64,000 nt of DNA from Armatimonadota bacterium (GCA_029907255.1 JARYMF010000005.1:62001-126000), one strand, 5' to 3'. Positions 8,281 to 16,882 are shown, counted from the stretch's first letter. The notes: generated by a model not told the origin, from the letters alone. Numbers and translations are program-made.

Positions 8281-9214
8281 ATTGATTGATAGAATGCCAA
8301 AATGGGTTCTCCGATCGCTTCCTTAAGAAAGAAAGTGCCTCCATAAGAGTTGGAATCCCTGGCCTACCACCTAGCTTAGTACATTTCATCGCAGCCACAG
8401 CGCTTGAGAATTCGACTATCTCGCGGTATGGCCAATCGTTGAGAATTCCGAAGGCAAACGTGCCGTGAAAAACATCGCCAGCCCCTGTTGTATCAATTAC
8501 ATTTACTTTGAACGCTGGCTGGTGAAACGTTCCTTCATTGGTCGCATATACACAGCCGCGCTCTCCAAGGGTTACAACTGAATAACGCCTTCGCCCAGAC
8601 AGCATAACCTGCGCAGCTTCTTGAGGATCTTTCTTGCCAGTGTATTCTCGCGCAAAACGCTCGGAGGCAATCAAAGCATCTGTGTGTTCCGCAAGTTCCA
8701 CAGATGCTTCACGAACACTGCCTGCGTCATAAACAACTGGTATGCCTGCCTCATTCGCCAACTTAGCTGCTTTCACAGCGGCCCAAGTGTCGTGGCCATC
8801 TGTTAGCAATACACGGCAGGAGGTGAGCACATTGCTGTTAAGTTCTTCTGGCTGTAGAGGCGTAACGCCCGAGCGAGTCCAGAATATTGTCCGCTTTCCC
8901 GTATGACGGTTAATCACAATAAAGGCAAACTGAGAACTAGCGCCCTTTTGGATTATGACATGCTCAGTGCAAACTCCTTCTTTTGCAAGCTCGGCTAACA
9001 TGAATTTTCCAAAGTCATCATCGCCAACTTTGCCAACAAACGCAACCCGTGCTCCAAGTCGTGCAAGTGCAACTGACGCAGTCGCAGCGGGGCCACCTCC
9101 TTGCTTGCTGAACTGCAAAAGCTCAATCTTCGTATCTTCCTCAGGATAATGAGGCACAATTCCAAGATAATCCGTTGCACTGTATCCAAGGCAGATTACA
9201 TCAAACTCAGCCAT
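8279..9214 (-). CDS. PfkB-family carbohydrate kinase (ribokinase-like)
   Basis: A cytoplasmic ATP-dependent sugar kinase. With the ATG at 9214 the protein starts MAEFDVICLGYSATD, typical of the family; upstream in-frame ATGs at 9229 and 9220 are possible. GGGPAATASVALARLGA (substrate-side glycines) and VGDDDFGKFMLAELAKEGV form the PfkB N-terminal signature, and DTTGAGDVFHGTFAFGI is signature 2 with the catalytic aspartate and anion hole. Length of about 311 residues is standard. The start overlaps the end of the ROK kinase gene by 8-23 bases, so the two are probably co-translated. The substrate is not readable from sequence. Confidence 0.9.
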   Translation of the reverse strand: MAEFDVICLGYSATDYLGIVPHYPEEDTKIELLQFSKQGGGPAATASVALARLGARVAFVGKVGDDDFGKFMLAELAKEGVCTEHVIIQKGASSQFAFIVINRHTGKRTIFWTRSGVTPLQPEELNSNVLTSCRVLLTDGHDTWAAVKAAKLANEAGIPVVYDAGSVREASVELAEHTDALIASERFAREYTGKKDPQEAAQVMLSGRRRYSVVTLGERGCVYATNEGTFHQPAFKVNVIDTTGAGDVFHGTFAFGILNDWPYREIVEFSSAVAAMKCTKLGGRPGIPTLMEALSFLRKRSENPFWHSINQ

Positions 9215-10199
9215 TTGCATTCTTTTCATCCCATATTAGGCTTGCAGCACCAAGAAGCCCTGCGTTATTTCCTAGCTGTGCTTTCGTTATACGAACTGGG
9301 TCCTTCTCACGTCTTAGGCTATGTCTCATTGCAATTTCCCACGCAGGCTGAAGCAGTAGATCGCCCATCTCCGCCACGCTTCCGCCAACAACAACAAGCT
9401 CTGGGTTGAAGAGATTGAGCAAACTTACGAATCCCCAGCCGAGATATTCGCCGGCTTCACGGATAACCTCAGTAGCAAATTCATCGCCAGCCAACGCTGA
9501 TTGCGCCAGGAAAAATGCCCCCATCTTGTGATTTGAGCGAATCATGCGAATAAGCTGGGTGTCCAGCTTTCTCTCTTCTGCTAACGCAAGTGCACTATTC
9601 GCCATTGCTGTGCCAGAAGCATATGCCTCTAAGCATCCACGACTTCCGCAGTTGCAAGGCCGGCCATCGCAGTCAATTACCATATGGCCAATTGCCCCTG
9701 CAGCACCCATTGCTCCTTGAACAAGCTTACCATCGCAGAATACCCCGCCACCGATGCCAGTACCGATTGTTAAAAGAACAAAATTTCTCGACCCACGAGC
9801 AGCCCCAAACATCCACTCGCCTAATGCTGCTGCGCTCGCATCATTAATTACTCGCACAGGAAGACAGAAACGTCCCTCCAGAATACCTTTAATTGGCATA
9901 CCAACCCAACCCGGAAGAAGAGGCGTGGCTGAGAAAACAACGCCAGTTTCCGGATTGATTTGTCCTCCAGTAGCGACTCCAATGCCTTCGACTCCGGCTG
10001 ACGATGACGAGACCAATTCAGCAATGAGCTCCGCAACGCGCTCCATGACCGCTTTGCCACCCTCAGCCGCATTCGTAGGCCTCTCCAATAGTCGGATAAC
10101 GTTGCCCTGCCGAGTAACAAGGCCGCCCGCAATCTTTGTTCCACCAATGTCAATTCCAATGGTAAGCTTGCTCATCTTCCCTTTGTGAGTTAGATTCAT
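9207..10199 (-). CDS. ROK-family sugar kinase
   Basis: ROK proteins are glucokinases, N-acetylmannosamine kinases and related enzymes. The 330 residues show the ATP phosphate loop GIDIGGTKIAGGLV, the catalytic region VINDASAAALGEW, GTGIGGGVFCDGKLVQG, and the zinc site HMVIDCDGRPCNCGSRGCLE with its His and three Cys. No DNA-binding helix-turn-helix precedes the kinase domain, so it is an enzyme rather than a NagC-type repressor. The ATG at 10199 has AAGGAAG about 10 bases upstream; a second ATG at 10175 is possible. It is co-transcribed with the PfkB kinase, suggesting two successive or alternative sugar phosphorylations. Confidence 0.92.
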   Translation of the reverse strand: MNLTHKGKMSKLTIGIDIGGTKIAGGLVTRQGNVIRLLERPTNAAEGGKAVMERVAELIAELVSSSSAGVEGIGVATGGQINPETGVVFSATPLLPGWVGMPIKGILEGRFCLPVRVINDASAAALGEWMFGAARGSRNFVLLTIGTGIGGGVFCDGKLVQGAMGAAGAIGHMVIDCDGRPCNCGSRGCLEAYASGTAMANSALALAEERKLDTQLIRMIRSNHKMGAFFLAQSALAGDEFATEVIREAGEYLGWGFVSLLNLFNPELVVVGGSVAEMGDLLLQPAWEIAMRHSLRREKDPVRITKAQLGNNAGLLGAASLIWDEKNANG

Positions 10200-10461
10200 G
10201 GATTGCTTCTTCCTTCATCCGCAATATCAGACTCGCTACTACTGGCATTGGTTGCTTATAAAAACATTTAAGGAAACACACTAATTAATTCGCTGAGCTC
10301 CATAAGCTCTTGAATAAATCGTTGTTCGACTGCATACTTTGCGCTATTATGTTCGATACACTACTTTCACATTTTCTCTCTTTTGGCTAATATGAGGTTG
10401 ATAGTTTCCTTGGATACTATACCGCTCGATTTCTGCATTCGATTTTTGGAGGAAAACAAAG

Positions 10462-11688
10462 ATGAAAGACGAACTTGGACACCGCCGCATTGGCCGACGA
10501 ACACTTTTGAAGGCTTTTAGCATCATTGGCACTGGGTTGGCAGCTGGAATGTTTCGCAGGAATAGCCTATCAGCTGGTTCATCCAATTACTCAACCTCAA
10601 CCAGTAAAATTCCAATCATAGATATTACAGACCTTTACCATCCATATCAGGACCCAGGAGATAATTTTGATTTGATTGCCGCATATGGATTGCCCGAAGT
10701 AGACTTGAGGGCTGTGATTCTCGACGTCACAGACGAGTATCGGAAACCTGGCGACCCCCGCCAAAAACCTGAATATCGTGATGAAACTGGTCCGCGCGAT
10801 CCTGGAATCATTCCCGTCATGCAACTCAATTACATATTTGACCGCAATGTTCCCTTCGGCATTGCGCCGTTTACCCGAATGAAATCGCCGGATGATAAAA
10901 TGCTCGACGTCCCAAAGTTTCAACAATTTGGGATTGAGCTTATCCTTAAAGTTCTCAAAGAGTCGGAACAAAAAGTCGAGATTCTTTCTTTTGGTTCAGC
11001 AAGAGCGCTGGCGGCTGCATACAATCGGGAGCCTAAGTTACTGCGAGAAAAAGTCAGAAAAATCCATCTTTCGGCAGGATCATCCTCGCCAGAGTTCTTA
11101 GAATGGAATGTGATGCTAGACCCGAAAGCCATTGTATGCCTCCTAAGCTCCGACCTTCCAATCGCTATTTACCCATGCGGTACAGGCAAAGGTGCATTCG
11201 ATCTCGGTCCAAACAACAGCTACTATCTACTTGAGAACCTAAATTTCATAAGCCAAATGGATTCTAAATTGCAAAGATATGCGGCATATTCATTTGAACG
11301 ATTAACCCGACCTGACTTCATCAACTTCCTTGAAGAAGATTTACCTTTGGAAGTGTTGAACCGAATATGCAGTCGTCGGCACAATGTTTGGGAAACCGCT
11401 TTATGGGCGCAAGTTTCTCGCAGAAAGCTAGTCCAGCGTGCAGATGGGACATACCGCCTTATCCCCCAGGCTGAGATAAAACCGGGTGACATTGTCCTGC
11501 CAAATAACCTGGTTTCATGCAAAATCAAAGTGCGCGATGACGGCATCTTCACATTTGAGAAAACGAAAGAAAAATCAAATTTCGAAATTTATGAACGAGG
11601 TGACTCTGAAATAAATCAAAAGGCAATGCGGGAGGCACTAGCTGCTTTATACATATCGTTCAGCCCATCCTTATCGCCTAAAAAGTAG
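10462..11688 (+). CDS. Tat-exported nucleoside-hydrolase-like protein
   Basis: The 408-residue protein begins at ATG 10462 (TTGGAGGAAAAC just upstream). Its N-terminus has a twin-arginine motif, GRRTLLKAFSIIGTGLAAG, so folded export by Tat is predicted. The mature part starts IPIIDITDLYHPYQDPGDNFDLIAAYG, which resembles the calcium-binding DxDxxxDD start of inosine-uridine nucleoside hydrolases (here the second aspartate pair reads DN). The SAGSS and later EDLPLEVLN segments fit the same fold loosely. Substrate and even catalytic competence are uncertain because the aspartate cluster is not canonical. It stands alone between divergent genes. Confidence 0.65.
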   Translation: MKDELGHRRIGRRTLLKAFSIIGTGLAAGMFRRNSLSAGSSNYSTSTSKIPIIDITDLYHPYQDPGDNFDLIAAYGLPEVDLRAVILDVTDEYRKPGDPRQKPEYRDETGPRDPGIIPVMQLNYIFDRNVPFGIAPFTRMKSPDDKMLDVPKFQQFGIELILKVLKESEQKVEILSFGSARALAAAYNREPKLLREKVRKIHLSAGSSSPEFLEWNVMLDPKAIVCLLSSDLPIAIYPCGTGKGAFDLGPNNSYYLLENLNFISQMDSKLQRYAAYSFERLTRPDFINFLEEDLPLEVLNRICSRRHNVWETALWAQVSRRKLVQRADGTYRLIPQAEIKPGDIVLPNNLVSCKIKVRDDGIFTFEKTKEKSNFEIYERGDSEINQKAMREALAALYISFSPSLSPKK

Positions 11689-11783
11689 GTTTTACTTTAT
11701 TTCACAAAAGTGATACACTTTAGTCAAGACACACCGGTATGAGGAACAAGCAGTGAAAGTCCGATAATCTTAACGTCTCGCTG

Positions 11784-12542
11784 GTGATGCACACTATGAA
11801 GAACGAGATTACCCCTGAAGTTCTCCAACAAAAATTGGCTCGCGCACTTAAAGCCAAGGCTGTGCTGACGGAAAGAACAAAGCAGCTCCAGCAACAGATA
11901 GATGATTTTCGCAGGCGTGAAGAAGTAATGAATCACATAGCATACGAGCTGCTTGAACGCCAGCGGGAGGTCAATTATATGCTTCACCGCGCAAGCTCTG
12001 TCCTCCATCAGCTTCAGGACACCAATTTGGCAATAGAAGGTGAATTAAAACAACTTAAAGGCGAACTTCCCGAGCCAGAAGACCCAAAGTGGGAAGAAAC
12101 GGTTGCCAAAGTCAACGAGCTTTTTGAGAAGAGTCGCAAACTCGCAACAGAAGTGCAAAATGAAATCACGCGCGGAATCTCCAAAGAAGAGCCCCTGGAA
12201 TCTGCGAAATTTACAGAGGCATCGGCTTCGAACAAAACAAATATAAATGCTCAAGAGCAGCCCGAGGCTAAAGACCCCCAAGCCCAAAATGAAGCAGAGA
12301 CGATCTCAAGCGAAGATGCATGTAAAGCAAGCAAAACTTTGGAGGAAATAGGAGAGCAAAGCGAAACTACAGACTTGGAACAGCCACCTGAGAAATCCGC
12401 GAACGAAGATGACCCAATCGAGCAATTTTTCCGAAGCATTCAGTGCGACGAAACTGGCCGAATCGCTGGAAAAATAGAAACCACCGAATCAAAACGCGGG
12501 CTAATGAGCCGCCTACGCCAATTTTTTCACATTGGACCATAA
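11784..12542 (+). CDS. Coiled-coil protein with acidic linker; function unknown
   Basis: Residues about 10-90 form a strongly heptad-like helix (LQQKLARALKAKAVLTERTK and onward), then a second helix around 95-135. A low-complexity region of about 90 residues rich in Glu, Ser, Ala and Gln follows. The C-terminus is a short basic, possibly amphipathic helix (KRGLMSRLRQFFHIGP) that could touch the membrane. No signal peptide. The frame opens at GTG 11784; the ATG at 11796 (MKNEITPE) is equally plausible, and no clear ribosome-binding site settles it. I do not recognise a family. It is convergent with the STAS gene. Confidence 0.65.
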   Translation: MMHTMKNEITPEVLQQKLARALKAKAVLTERTKQLQQQIDDFRRREEVMNHIAYELLERQREVNYMLHRASSVLHQLQDTNLAIEGELKQLKGELPEPEDPKWEETVAKVNELFEKSRKLATEVQNEITRGISKEEPLESAKFTEASASNKTNINAQEQPEAKDPQAQNEAETISSEDACKASKTLEEIGEQSETTDLEQPPEKSANEDDPIEQFFRSIQCDETGRIAGKIETTESKRGLMSRLRQFFHIGP

Positions 12543-12566
12543 CCCGGGAAACGGATTTATTTGACA

Positions 12567-13010
12567 TTAGCCGCCTATCCGCTTGTTTCGCATAAAAGAT
12601 GTCGGTCCGCTAATTGGTGGTGTCTTTTGCTCTCTTTTCGAGCTTATAATTGGTGGCGCTCCCCCAGCTATAGGCACAGACGTGGTACTTCCTTCGGCTA
12701 AATTAAACAGATTCAATAAACCGGTAATCTCCAAAACCCTGTACACCCGCGAATTCTTACACGACAATATAAAGCGAACGCCTCGTTTTTCAGCTTCGAC
12801 CCAAATTGCGACAAGCGCAGCAAGGCCGGTGCTGTCTATGTATTCAATTTGGTCCAGATTTACAAGAAGCTTTTCTACATTATCAATCCACGAATCCACT
12901 GCAAACAAGAGGCGGCGGCTTGTATAAGAGTCAAGATCTCCTATCAGCCTGAGTACTCGGGTCGTCCCAATCTCGTTTACTCCTATTTGAAATATTTCCT
13001 TACTTGTCAT
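12567..13010 (-). CDS. STAS-domain anti-sigma factor antagonist (SpoIIAA/RsbV-like)
   Basis: Such proteins release a sigma factor by binding its anti-sigma kinase when unphosphorylated. I start at ATG 13010 (MTSKEIFQIGV), which has GGAGGTTAAG directly upstream, giving 147 residues. The STAS domain covers about 8-105. YIDSTGLAALVAIW contains the expected phospho-acceptor serine, S60, within DSTGL. The last 40 residues are Pro/Ser/Gly-rich and basic, an unusual extension. Likely partners in this window are the RsbW-like kinase (21833-22306) and the PP2C phosphatase (19694-21742), though they are 7-9 kb away. It follows the SIMPL gene with a 25-base gap. Confidence 0.88.
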   Translation of the reverse strand: MTSKEIFQIGVNEIGTTRVLRLIGDLDSYTSRRLLFAVDSWIDNVEKLLVNLDQIEYIDSTGLAALVAIWVEAEKRGVRFILSCKNSRVYRVLEITGLLNLFNLAEGSTTSVPIAGGAPPIISSKREQKTPPISGPTSFMRNKRIGG

Positions 13011-13035
13011 CTTAACCTCCAATCTTCGCAAGCAG

Positions 13036-13788
13036 CTACCGAATTAAGTAAGTAAGTGTTACCGAAGCATTTACGGTAACCTCTCCAGGAAAAATAGGCG
13101 TTGGTGTGGTTGCAGTGGGAGCGGCAGCCCCAAACCTATAGAAAATGGGAGGCGGAACGACCCCCACGCCGCCTTGCTGAATAGACCGTACCTGTACTAG
13201 TCTTAATCCAAGTTCATTTGCCATAGTACGAGCATTTTCTCTTGCATTTGCAACAGCAGCTTTTAGGGCTTGCTGTTTGGCAACAGAATCATTCTGCAAA
13301 ACAAAATCCACACCTTGGACTTCGTTAGCTCCCGCCGCAACCGAGTCATCGATGATTCTTGGGACAAGATCAAGTTGCCCAGTTCTGACAGTCACGATAT
13401 TGGTAACGTTATAGCCCACAATCGGAGGCTGACCTTGCTGAGAGCTTCCCTCGGGGAAGCGACGTACTGGCGAAATCTGAAACGTAGATGTTTCTATATT
13501 CGCGGCTGGAATGCGAAGTGCTTTAAGAGCAGCAGCTATGGCATTTGCCTTCCTCGCATTCTCTTCTCGGGCTTCGACAGCAGTTTTTGCCTCGCTCTCC
13601 ACGCCAAGCCGAACAATCGCAAGATCGGGGCGAACCCTCACTTCGGCATTGCCAGATGCCGTTAACAAAGGAGGCTGCCTATCGGAAGCAAGCTGTGGCC
13701 AACAACATGAAGGCGCTAATAATGGTAATAATATAAGAACAATAATAAAGCATGAAACCAGCGATTTGTTAACAAATGTTTCAGACAT
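13036..13788 (-). CDS. SIMPL-domain (DUF541) periplasmic protein
   Basis: The 250-residue protein has an N-terminal signal peptide (VSCFIIVLILLPLLAPSCC; the cysteines near residues 28-29 leave a lipoprotein possible). A full SIMPL domain follows: ASGNAEVRVRPDLAIVRLGV, ANIETSTFQISPVRRF, GYNVTNIVTVR, and KAAVANARENARTMANELG, which are conserved across DUF541. The fold is implicated in envelope or oxidative-stress roles in a few species, but no biochemical function is firm. It lies just upstream of the STAS gene on the same strand, so co-transcription is likely. Confidence 0.88.
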   Translation of the reverse strand: MSETFVNKSLVSCFIIVLILLPLLAPSCCWPQLASDRQPPLLTASGNAEVRVRPDLAIVRLGVESEAKTAVEAREENARKANAIAAALKALRIPAANIETSTFQISPVRRFPEGSSQQGQPPIVGYNVTNIVTVRTGQLDLVPRIIDDSVAAGANEVQGVDFVLQNDSVAKQQALKAAVANARENARTMANELGLRLVQVRSIQQGGVGVVPPPIFYRFGAAAPTATTPTPIFPGEVTVNASVTLTYLIR

Positions 13789-13980
13789 AGTCGATCAGCC
13801 TTTCCGCCGGGTGCGAATATTTGCGGATGGGGAGGATATCAAAAGTTTCATCCCCCTGCTCCGGTACTTCTTAAACCAATCCAGACCGGATACAGATTTT
13901 CTCAGGTTTGCCAATGCAAAAACAAAAAGGCAGAAGCAAAAGCAGACGTAGGATACCTTATGCCAGCAACCATCAATTGC

Positions 13981-14089
13981 CAGCATCTGCCGGACCCCGT
14001 GCTTCAGGTTTTACTCACTTCTCTTGCCCGCCCACTTGGCATGGGCGGGCAGTCAGTGAGTTACCATACACGAGGTCCGGCAAATGCTG
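13981..14089. repeat. Three-tier long hairpin (109 nt) in a gene-free gap
   Basis: The 350-base gap 13789-14138 has no convincing gene but contains nested inverted repeats. The outer arms at 13981-14001 and 14069-14089 are 21 bases with two mismatches (both G-U wobbles on one strand). A middle 7-bp arm pair lies at 14013-14019 and 14055-14061, and a perfect 9-bp GC-rich inner stem at 14026-14034 and 14042-14050 closes a 7-base loop. Either strand could fold. It may be a structured RNA, a palindromic repeat element, or an mRNA 3' structure for the CDF gene ending at 14139. No long U-run adjoins it, so it is not a classic terminator. Confidence 0.7.
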
Positions 14090-14138
14090 CCAGCCTCCGG
14101 CTTGTTTTAATATATCCATATTGATGGGAAATTAAACT

Positions 14139-15005
14139 TTAGGCGTTGCTGTCTTCTTCAGCAGGCTCAACATGGGTAACGATTGTAACATTTTCGAGCT
14201 CAGACCGAATCTTATCCTCCACCTCTTCGGCTAGCTCGTGAGCGGTTGTGAGGCTCATATCGCGAGGCATTAGTAAATGAACGTCTATGTGGCGCTGGGC
14301 GCCTGCTTTTCGCGTTCTGAGTTTATGAAAATCAAGAATTCTAGGTTCTGAATTGATAATTTCAACGATTCGCTCCATTTCAGCCGCTGGAAGTTGGGAA
14401 TCCATCAAAGGCCCAATAGCTTTCCTTGAAAGCTGGATGCCAATCCAACCAATCCATAAGGCGACACACAGACCAATTAAGCGGTCGAGAATCACGAAAT
14501 TGGTCAAATGAACCAGAATCAGACCAAAGAGCACGCCTAAGGAAGTATACACATCAAGTCTGAGATGATGGCCATCAGCTTCAAGTGCAATCGAATCTGT
14601 CTGCTTAGCGACACGGAAAAGGTTTGCTGACACAAGAAAATTCGCCACAGCAGAGACCAACATTATAACCATACCAAGGTCAAGACGCTCCACTGGAGCA
14701 TTGGTTATAATACGCTCAATGCTTTCATACACTATGTATGCGCCTGCTACAATAATCAAAAGGGCCTCGACTGTGCCCGAAAGGTTTTCAAACTTACCAT
14801 GGCCATATGCATGCGCTTCGTCTGCAGGTCGGTCGGCAAAAAGCACCGCGATATAGGCAATAACAGCGGCAATTAGGTCCACCGCCGAGTGTACAGCCTC
14901 AGCAAGGATGCTCATTGACCCACCAATTATGCCTATGGCTCCCTTCGCTAGCACCAACAAGACGTTCGATATTATTGATAGTCTCGCAGCACCAGTTTTA
15001 TCCAT
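14139..15005 (-). CDS. Cation diffusion facilitator (CDF) metal efflux transporter
   Basis: An inner-membrane divalent-metal/proton antiporter. The 288 residues contain about six membrane helices. Helix 2 has AEAVHSAVDLIAA and helix 5 ALEADGHHLRLDVYTS, giving the paired HxxxD metal-site motifs of CDF transporters. A C-terminal cytoplasmic domain (about 205-288) has conserved histidines (HKLRTRKAGAQRHIDVHLLM). The leader reads as a NiCo riboswitch followed by a terminator, pointing to cobalt/nickel (or a related transition metal) as the inducing substrate. That match is by eye against the known motif. Confidence 0.93.
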   Translation of the reverse strand: MDKTGAARLSIISNVLLVLAKGAIGIIGGSMSILAEAVHSAVDLIAAVIAYIAVLFADRPADEAHAYGHGKFENLSGTVEALLIIVAGAYIVYESIERIITNAPVERLDLGMVIMLVSAVANFLVSANLFRVAKQTDSIALEADGHHLRLDVYTSLGVLFGLILVHLTNFVILDRLIGLCVALWIGWIGIQLSRKAIGPLMDSQLPAAEMERIVEIINSEPRILDFHKLRTRKAGAQRHIDVHLLMPRDMSLTTAHELAEEVEDKIRSELENVTIVTHVEPAEEDSNA

Positions 15006-15037
15006 AGCAGAAACTTTTTTCCATCATTTTCGCAAAC

Positions 15038-15079
15038 AAAAAACCTGCGGGTACAAATGACAGAGTAGTCCCGCAGGTT
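15038..15079 (-). terminator. Regulated terminator of the CDF leader
   Basis: On the minus strand AACCTGCGGG (15079-15070) pairs perfectly with CCCGCAGGTT (15051-15042), followed by a run of T (to 15038). The 5' half of this stem is also part of the riboswitch core (last hairpin and GGGAC), so aptamer and terminator are mutually exclusive. Confidence 0.85.
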
Positions 15080-15145
15080 GAACCTGCTGCTTGTTAACAC
15101 AAGCCCGGCACCATCCCATTAATGGGATCGCCTGTTCTAACGATG
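15061..15145 (-). promoter_or_regulatory. NiCo (czcD-type) cobalt/nickel riboswitch, by eye
   Basis: Reading the minus strand from about 15145, the order is AACAGGC, a hairpin GATCCCAT/ATGGGATG, GTGCCGGGCT, a hairpin CTTGTG/ACAAG, GCAGC, then CAGGTTCAACCTG followed by CGGGAC. This reproduces the NiCo consensus layout: CAGGC - stem - GCCGGGC - stem - GCAAC-like - stem - GGGAC around a four-way junction. It sits 55-140 bases upstream of a CDF exporter, the usual target of this class, and overlaps a terminator, giving an expected ON switch with metal. The weakest point is the outer P1 helix, which I can only draw imperfectly. Confidence 0.8.
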
Positions 15146-15232
15146 TGTTTTCGTAATTATGAGATTTTTCAATAATATTATAGGCAGTCTATACAATCAA
15201 GTCAAGGCAAAAATCTTACTTTCAGATGTTTC

Positions 15233-15261
15233 TTGACACACTTACCCTTGTTTGCTATACT
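15233..15261 (+). promoter_or_regulatory. Strong sigma-70-type promoter for ndk
   Basis: TTGACA (15233-15238), a 17-base spacer and TATACT (15256-15261) lie 37 bases before the ndk ATG. Confidence 0.8.
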
Positions 15262-15297
15262 TTCGCCGTTTCAGAAAAAAATTAATCTGGTGAACAG

Positions 15298-15714
15298 ATG
15301 GAACGCACACTTGTGCTAATCAAGCCGGACGCTTTTGAGCGCGGGCTGGTTGGCCAAATTATTAGCAGATTCGAAAATCGCACTTTCAAAATCAAAGCCC
15401 TAAAGCTCATACGGCCTTCAAGAGAGCTGGCCGAGCGCCACTATGCAGCTCACAAAGGCAAGCCGTTTTATGAGCTAGCGGTAAGCTTCCTAACCTCCGG
15501 TCCTGTAGTCGCAATGGTATTAGAAGGTGAAAATGCAATCGAAATTGTGCGAACAATGACCGGAGCAACCGAGCCTTGCAAAGCACAGCCAGGCACGATT
15601 CGAGGCGATTATACCTTGAGCGTAACATACAACTTGGTGCACGCTTCTGATTCCCCAGAGAATGCGGAGGCCGAGATTGCAATCTGGTTCAAACCAGAGG
15701 AAATACTGCCGTAA
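15298..15714 (+). CDS. ndk: Nucleoside diphosphate kinase
   Basis: Transfers the terminal phosphate of ATP to nucleoside diphosphates through a phospho-histidine. MERTLVLIKPDAFERGLVG is the universal N-terminus; the active histidine is in YNLVHASDS (H115), and TEPCKAQPGTIRGDY is the conserved nucleotide site. 138 residues is normal. It is expressed from a good promoter (15233-15261) and has no close same-operon partner; the next gene starts 115 bases later behind its own ribosome-binding site. Confidence 0.97.
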   Translation: MERTLVLIKPDAFERGLVGQIISRFENRTFKIKALKLIRPSRELAERHYAAHKGKPFYELAVSFLTSGPVVAMVLEGENAIEIVRTMTGATEPCKAQPGTIRGDYTLSVTYNLVHASDSPENAEAEIAIWFKPEEILP

Positions 15715-15829
15715 CCTTCCAATCGGAACCCCAGTTAAAGGATGGCTTGCTTCGCCATTGGAACCTGCCTCTTAAGGTAAATATCGCAGGCGCTCAATAT
15801 TAGGTAAAAATTATTCAGGAGTGTGTACG

Positions 15830-16882
15830 ATGTGGAAACTTACACGCAGAGAATTCCTCAAAGGAGCTGCTGCCGGAATCGGCATATACGGCGCAGCTTC
15901 AGCATCTCTTGGAGCCATTGCAGAAGAAACTTCCAAGAAATCCCGTATCGTAGTCGTTACAAGCCCAAACATCATCGTGGATAGAGACAAAAACACCAAC
16001 ACTCCATCAAAACTCGGGATGGAATCAGTAGGCGAAGTCGACCCCAGCCTCGACCAGAAGGTTTTAAACTCAATGGTCGCAGAAGGTATCAAAGCATTTA
16101 CTGGGGAGAAGACAGAATCGGCCGCATGGAAAAAGCTATTTAAGCCTAATGATATCGTTGGGATAAAAGTCAACTGCCTATTTTCAGTTGGCGCATCCAC
16201 CCACCCAGAAGTGGTGGCGTCTTTAATAGCTGGCCTTCGAAGTGCAGGTATTCCAGCGGCAAACATCATCGTATGGGACCGCAACAATCGAGAGATGAAG
16301 AGCGCCGGCTTTGTTATCAATAATAGCGGTTCAGGCGTCCAATGTTATGGAACAGAAGGCAACTATGAAGATGAACCAACACAAATGGGCAGTTTTAACG
16401 GCCGCTTGAGCAAAATATTAACACAAAAGATTACTGCACTTATTAACGTGCCAATCCTTAAAGACCATAGTATTTCTGGCATTACTTGTGCTATGAAAAA
16501 CCACTATGGGTCGCACAACAACCCTGGCGACCATCATGCAAACGGTTGTGACCCCTATTTGGCTGACTTAAACTCTGTTCCGGCAATCAGAGAGAAAACA
16601 AGGCTTATCGTCTGTGATGCAATTAGGCCCCAATGCCACGGCGGACCCGGATACAGACCCGATTTTGTTTGGGAATACAAATCGCTTCTTTTTGCAGCTG
16701 ATCCCGTGGCTCTTGATTTTATGGGCTGGCAAATAATCGAAAAAAGGCGTGCTGAGATTGGCCGAAAGCCACTAGCACAGGAAGGGCGTCCAACAAAATT
16801 CATCGAAACCGCCGCTTCAAAGAGGCTTGGCACAAATGACCCAACCAAGATGGAAATAATTAGAAAAGTTGTTAATGTCTAG
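15830..16882 (+). CDS. Tat-signal DUF362 domain protein (first of a pair)
   Basis: The ATG at 15830 follows AGGAG by 9 bases; an in-frame GTG at 15821 is less likely. The N-terminus LTRREFLKGAAAGIGIYGAA is a twin-arginine signal, so the protein is probably exported folded. DUF362 features follow: DIVGIKVNCLFSVGASTHPEV, GIPAANIIVWDRNN, TALINVPILKDHSISGITCAMKNHYGS (conserved PILK.H and K.N), CDAIRPQCHGGPG, and ADPVALDFMGWQII. Some DUF362 proteins carry ferredoxin domains or sit beside them, but there is no CxxC cluster here. Role unknown. It is followed by a second DUF362 gene and a polyferredoxin on the same strand, a recurring association that suggests an exported redox or cofactor process. 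Confidence 0.85.
   Translation: MWKLTRREFLKGAAAGIGIYGAASASLGAIAEETSKKSRIVVVTSPNIIVDRDKNTNTPSKLGMESVGEVDPSLDQKVLNSMVAEGIKAFTGEKTESAAWKKLFKPNDIVGIKVNCLFSVGASTHPEVVASLIAGLRSAGIPAANIIVWDRNNREMKSAGFVINNSGSGVQCYGTEGNYEDEPTQMGSFNGRLSKILTQKITALINVPILKDHSISGITCAMKNHYGSHNNPGDHHANGCDPYLADLNSVPAIREKTRLIVCDAIRPQCHGGPGYRPDFVWEYKSLLFAADPVALDFMGWQIIEKRRAEIGRKPLAQEGRPTKFIETAASKRLGTNDPTKMEIIRKVVNV

Noticed and set aside
9754-10188. 144-codon plus-strand ORF
   Set aside because: Antisense to the ROK kinase gene, which has complete motifs.
13795-13986. 63-codon minus-strand ORF
   Set aside because: Starts next to the long hairpin, composition (Cys/Phe-rich) looks non-coding, and no start signal is visible.
15061-15145. 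Plus-strand leader RNA (such as 6S or SRP RNA) for ndk
   Set aside because: The plus-strand folding lacks the conserved SRP or 6S motifs, while the minus strand matches the NiCo order and faces the right gene.
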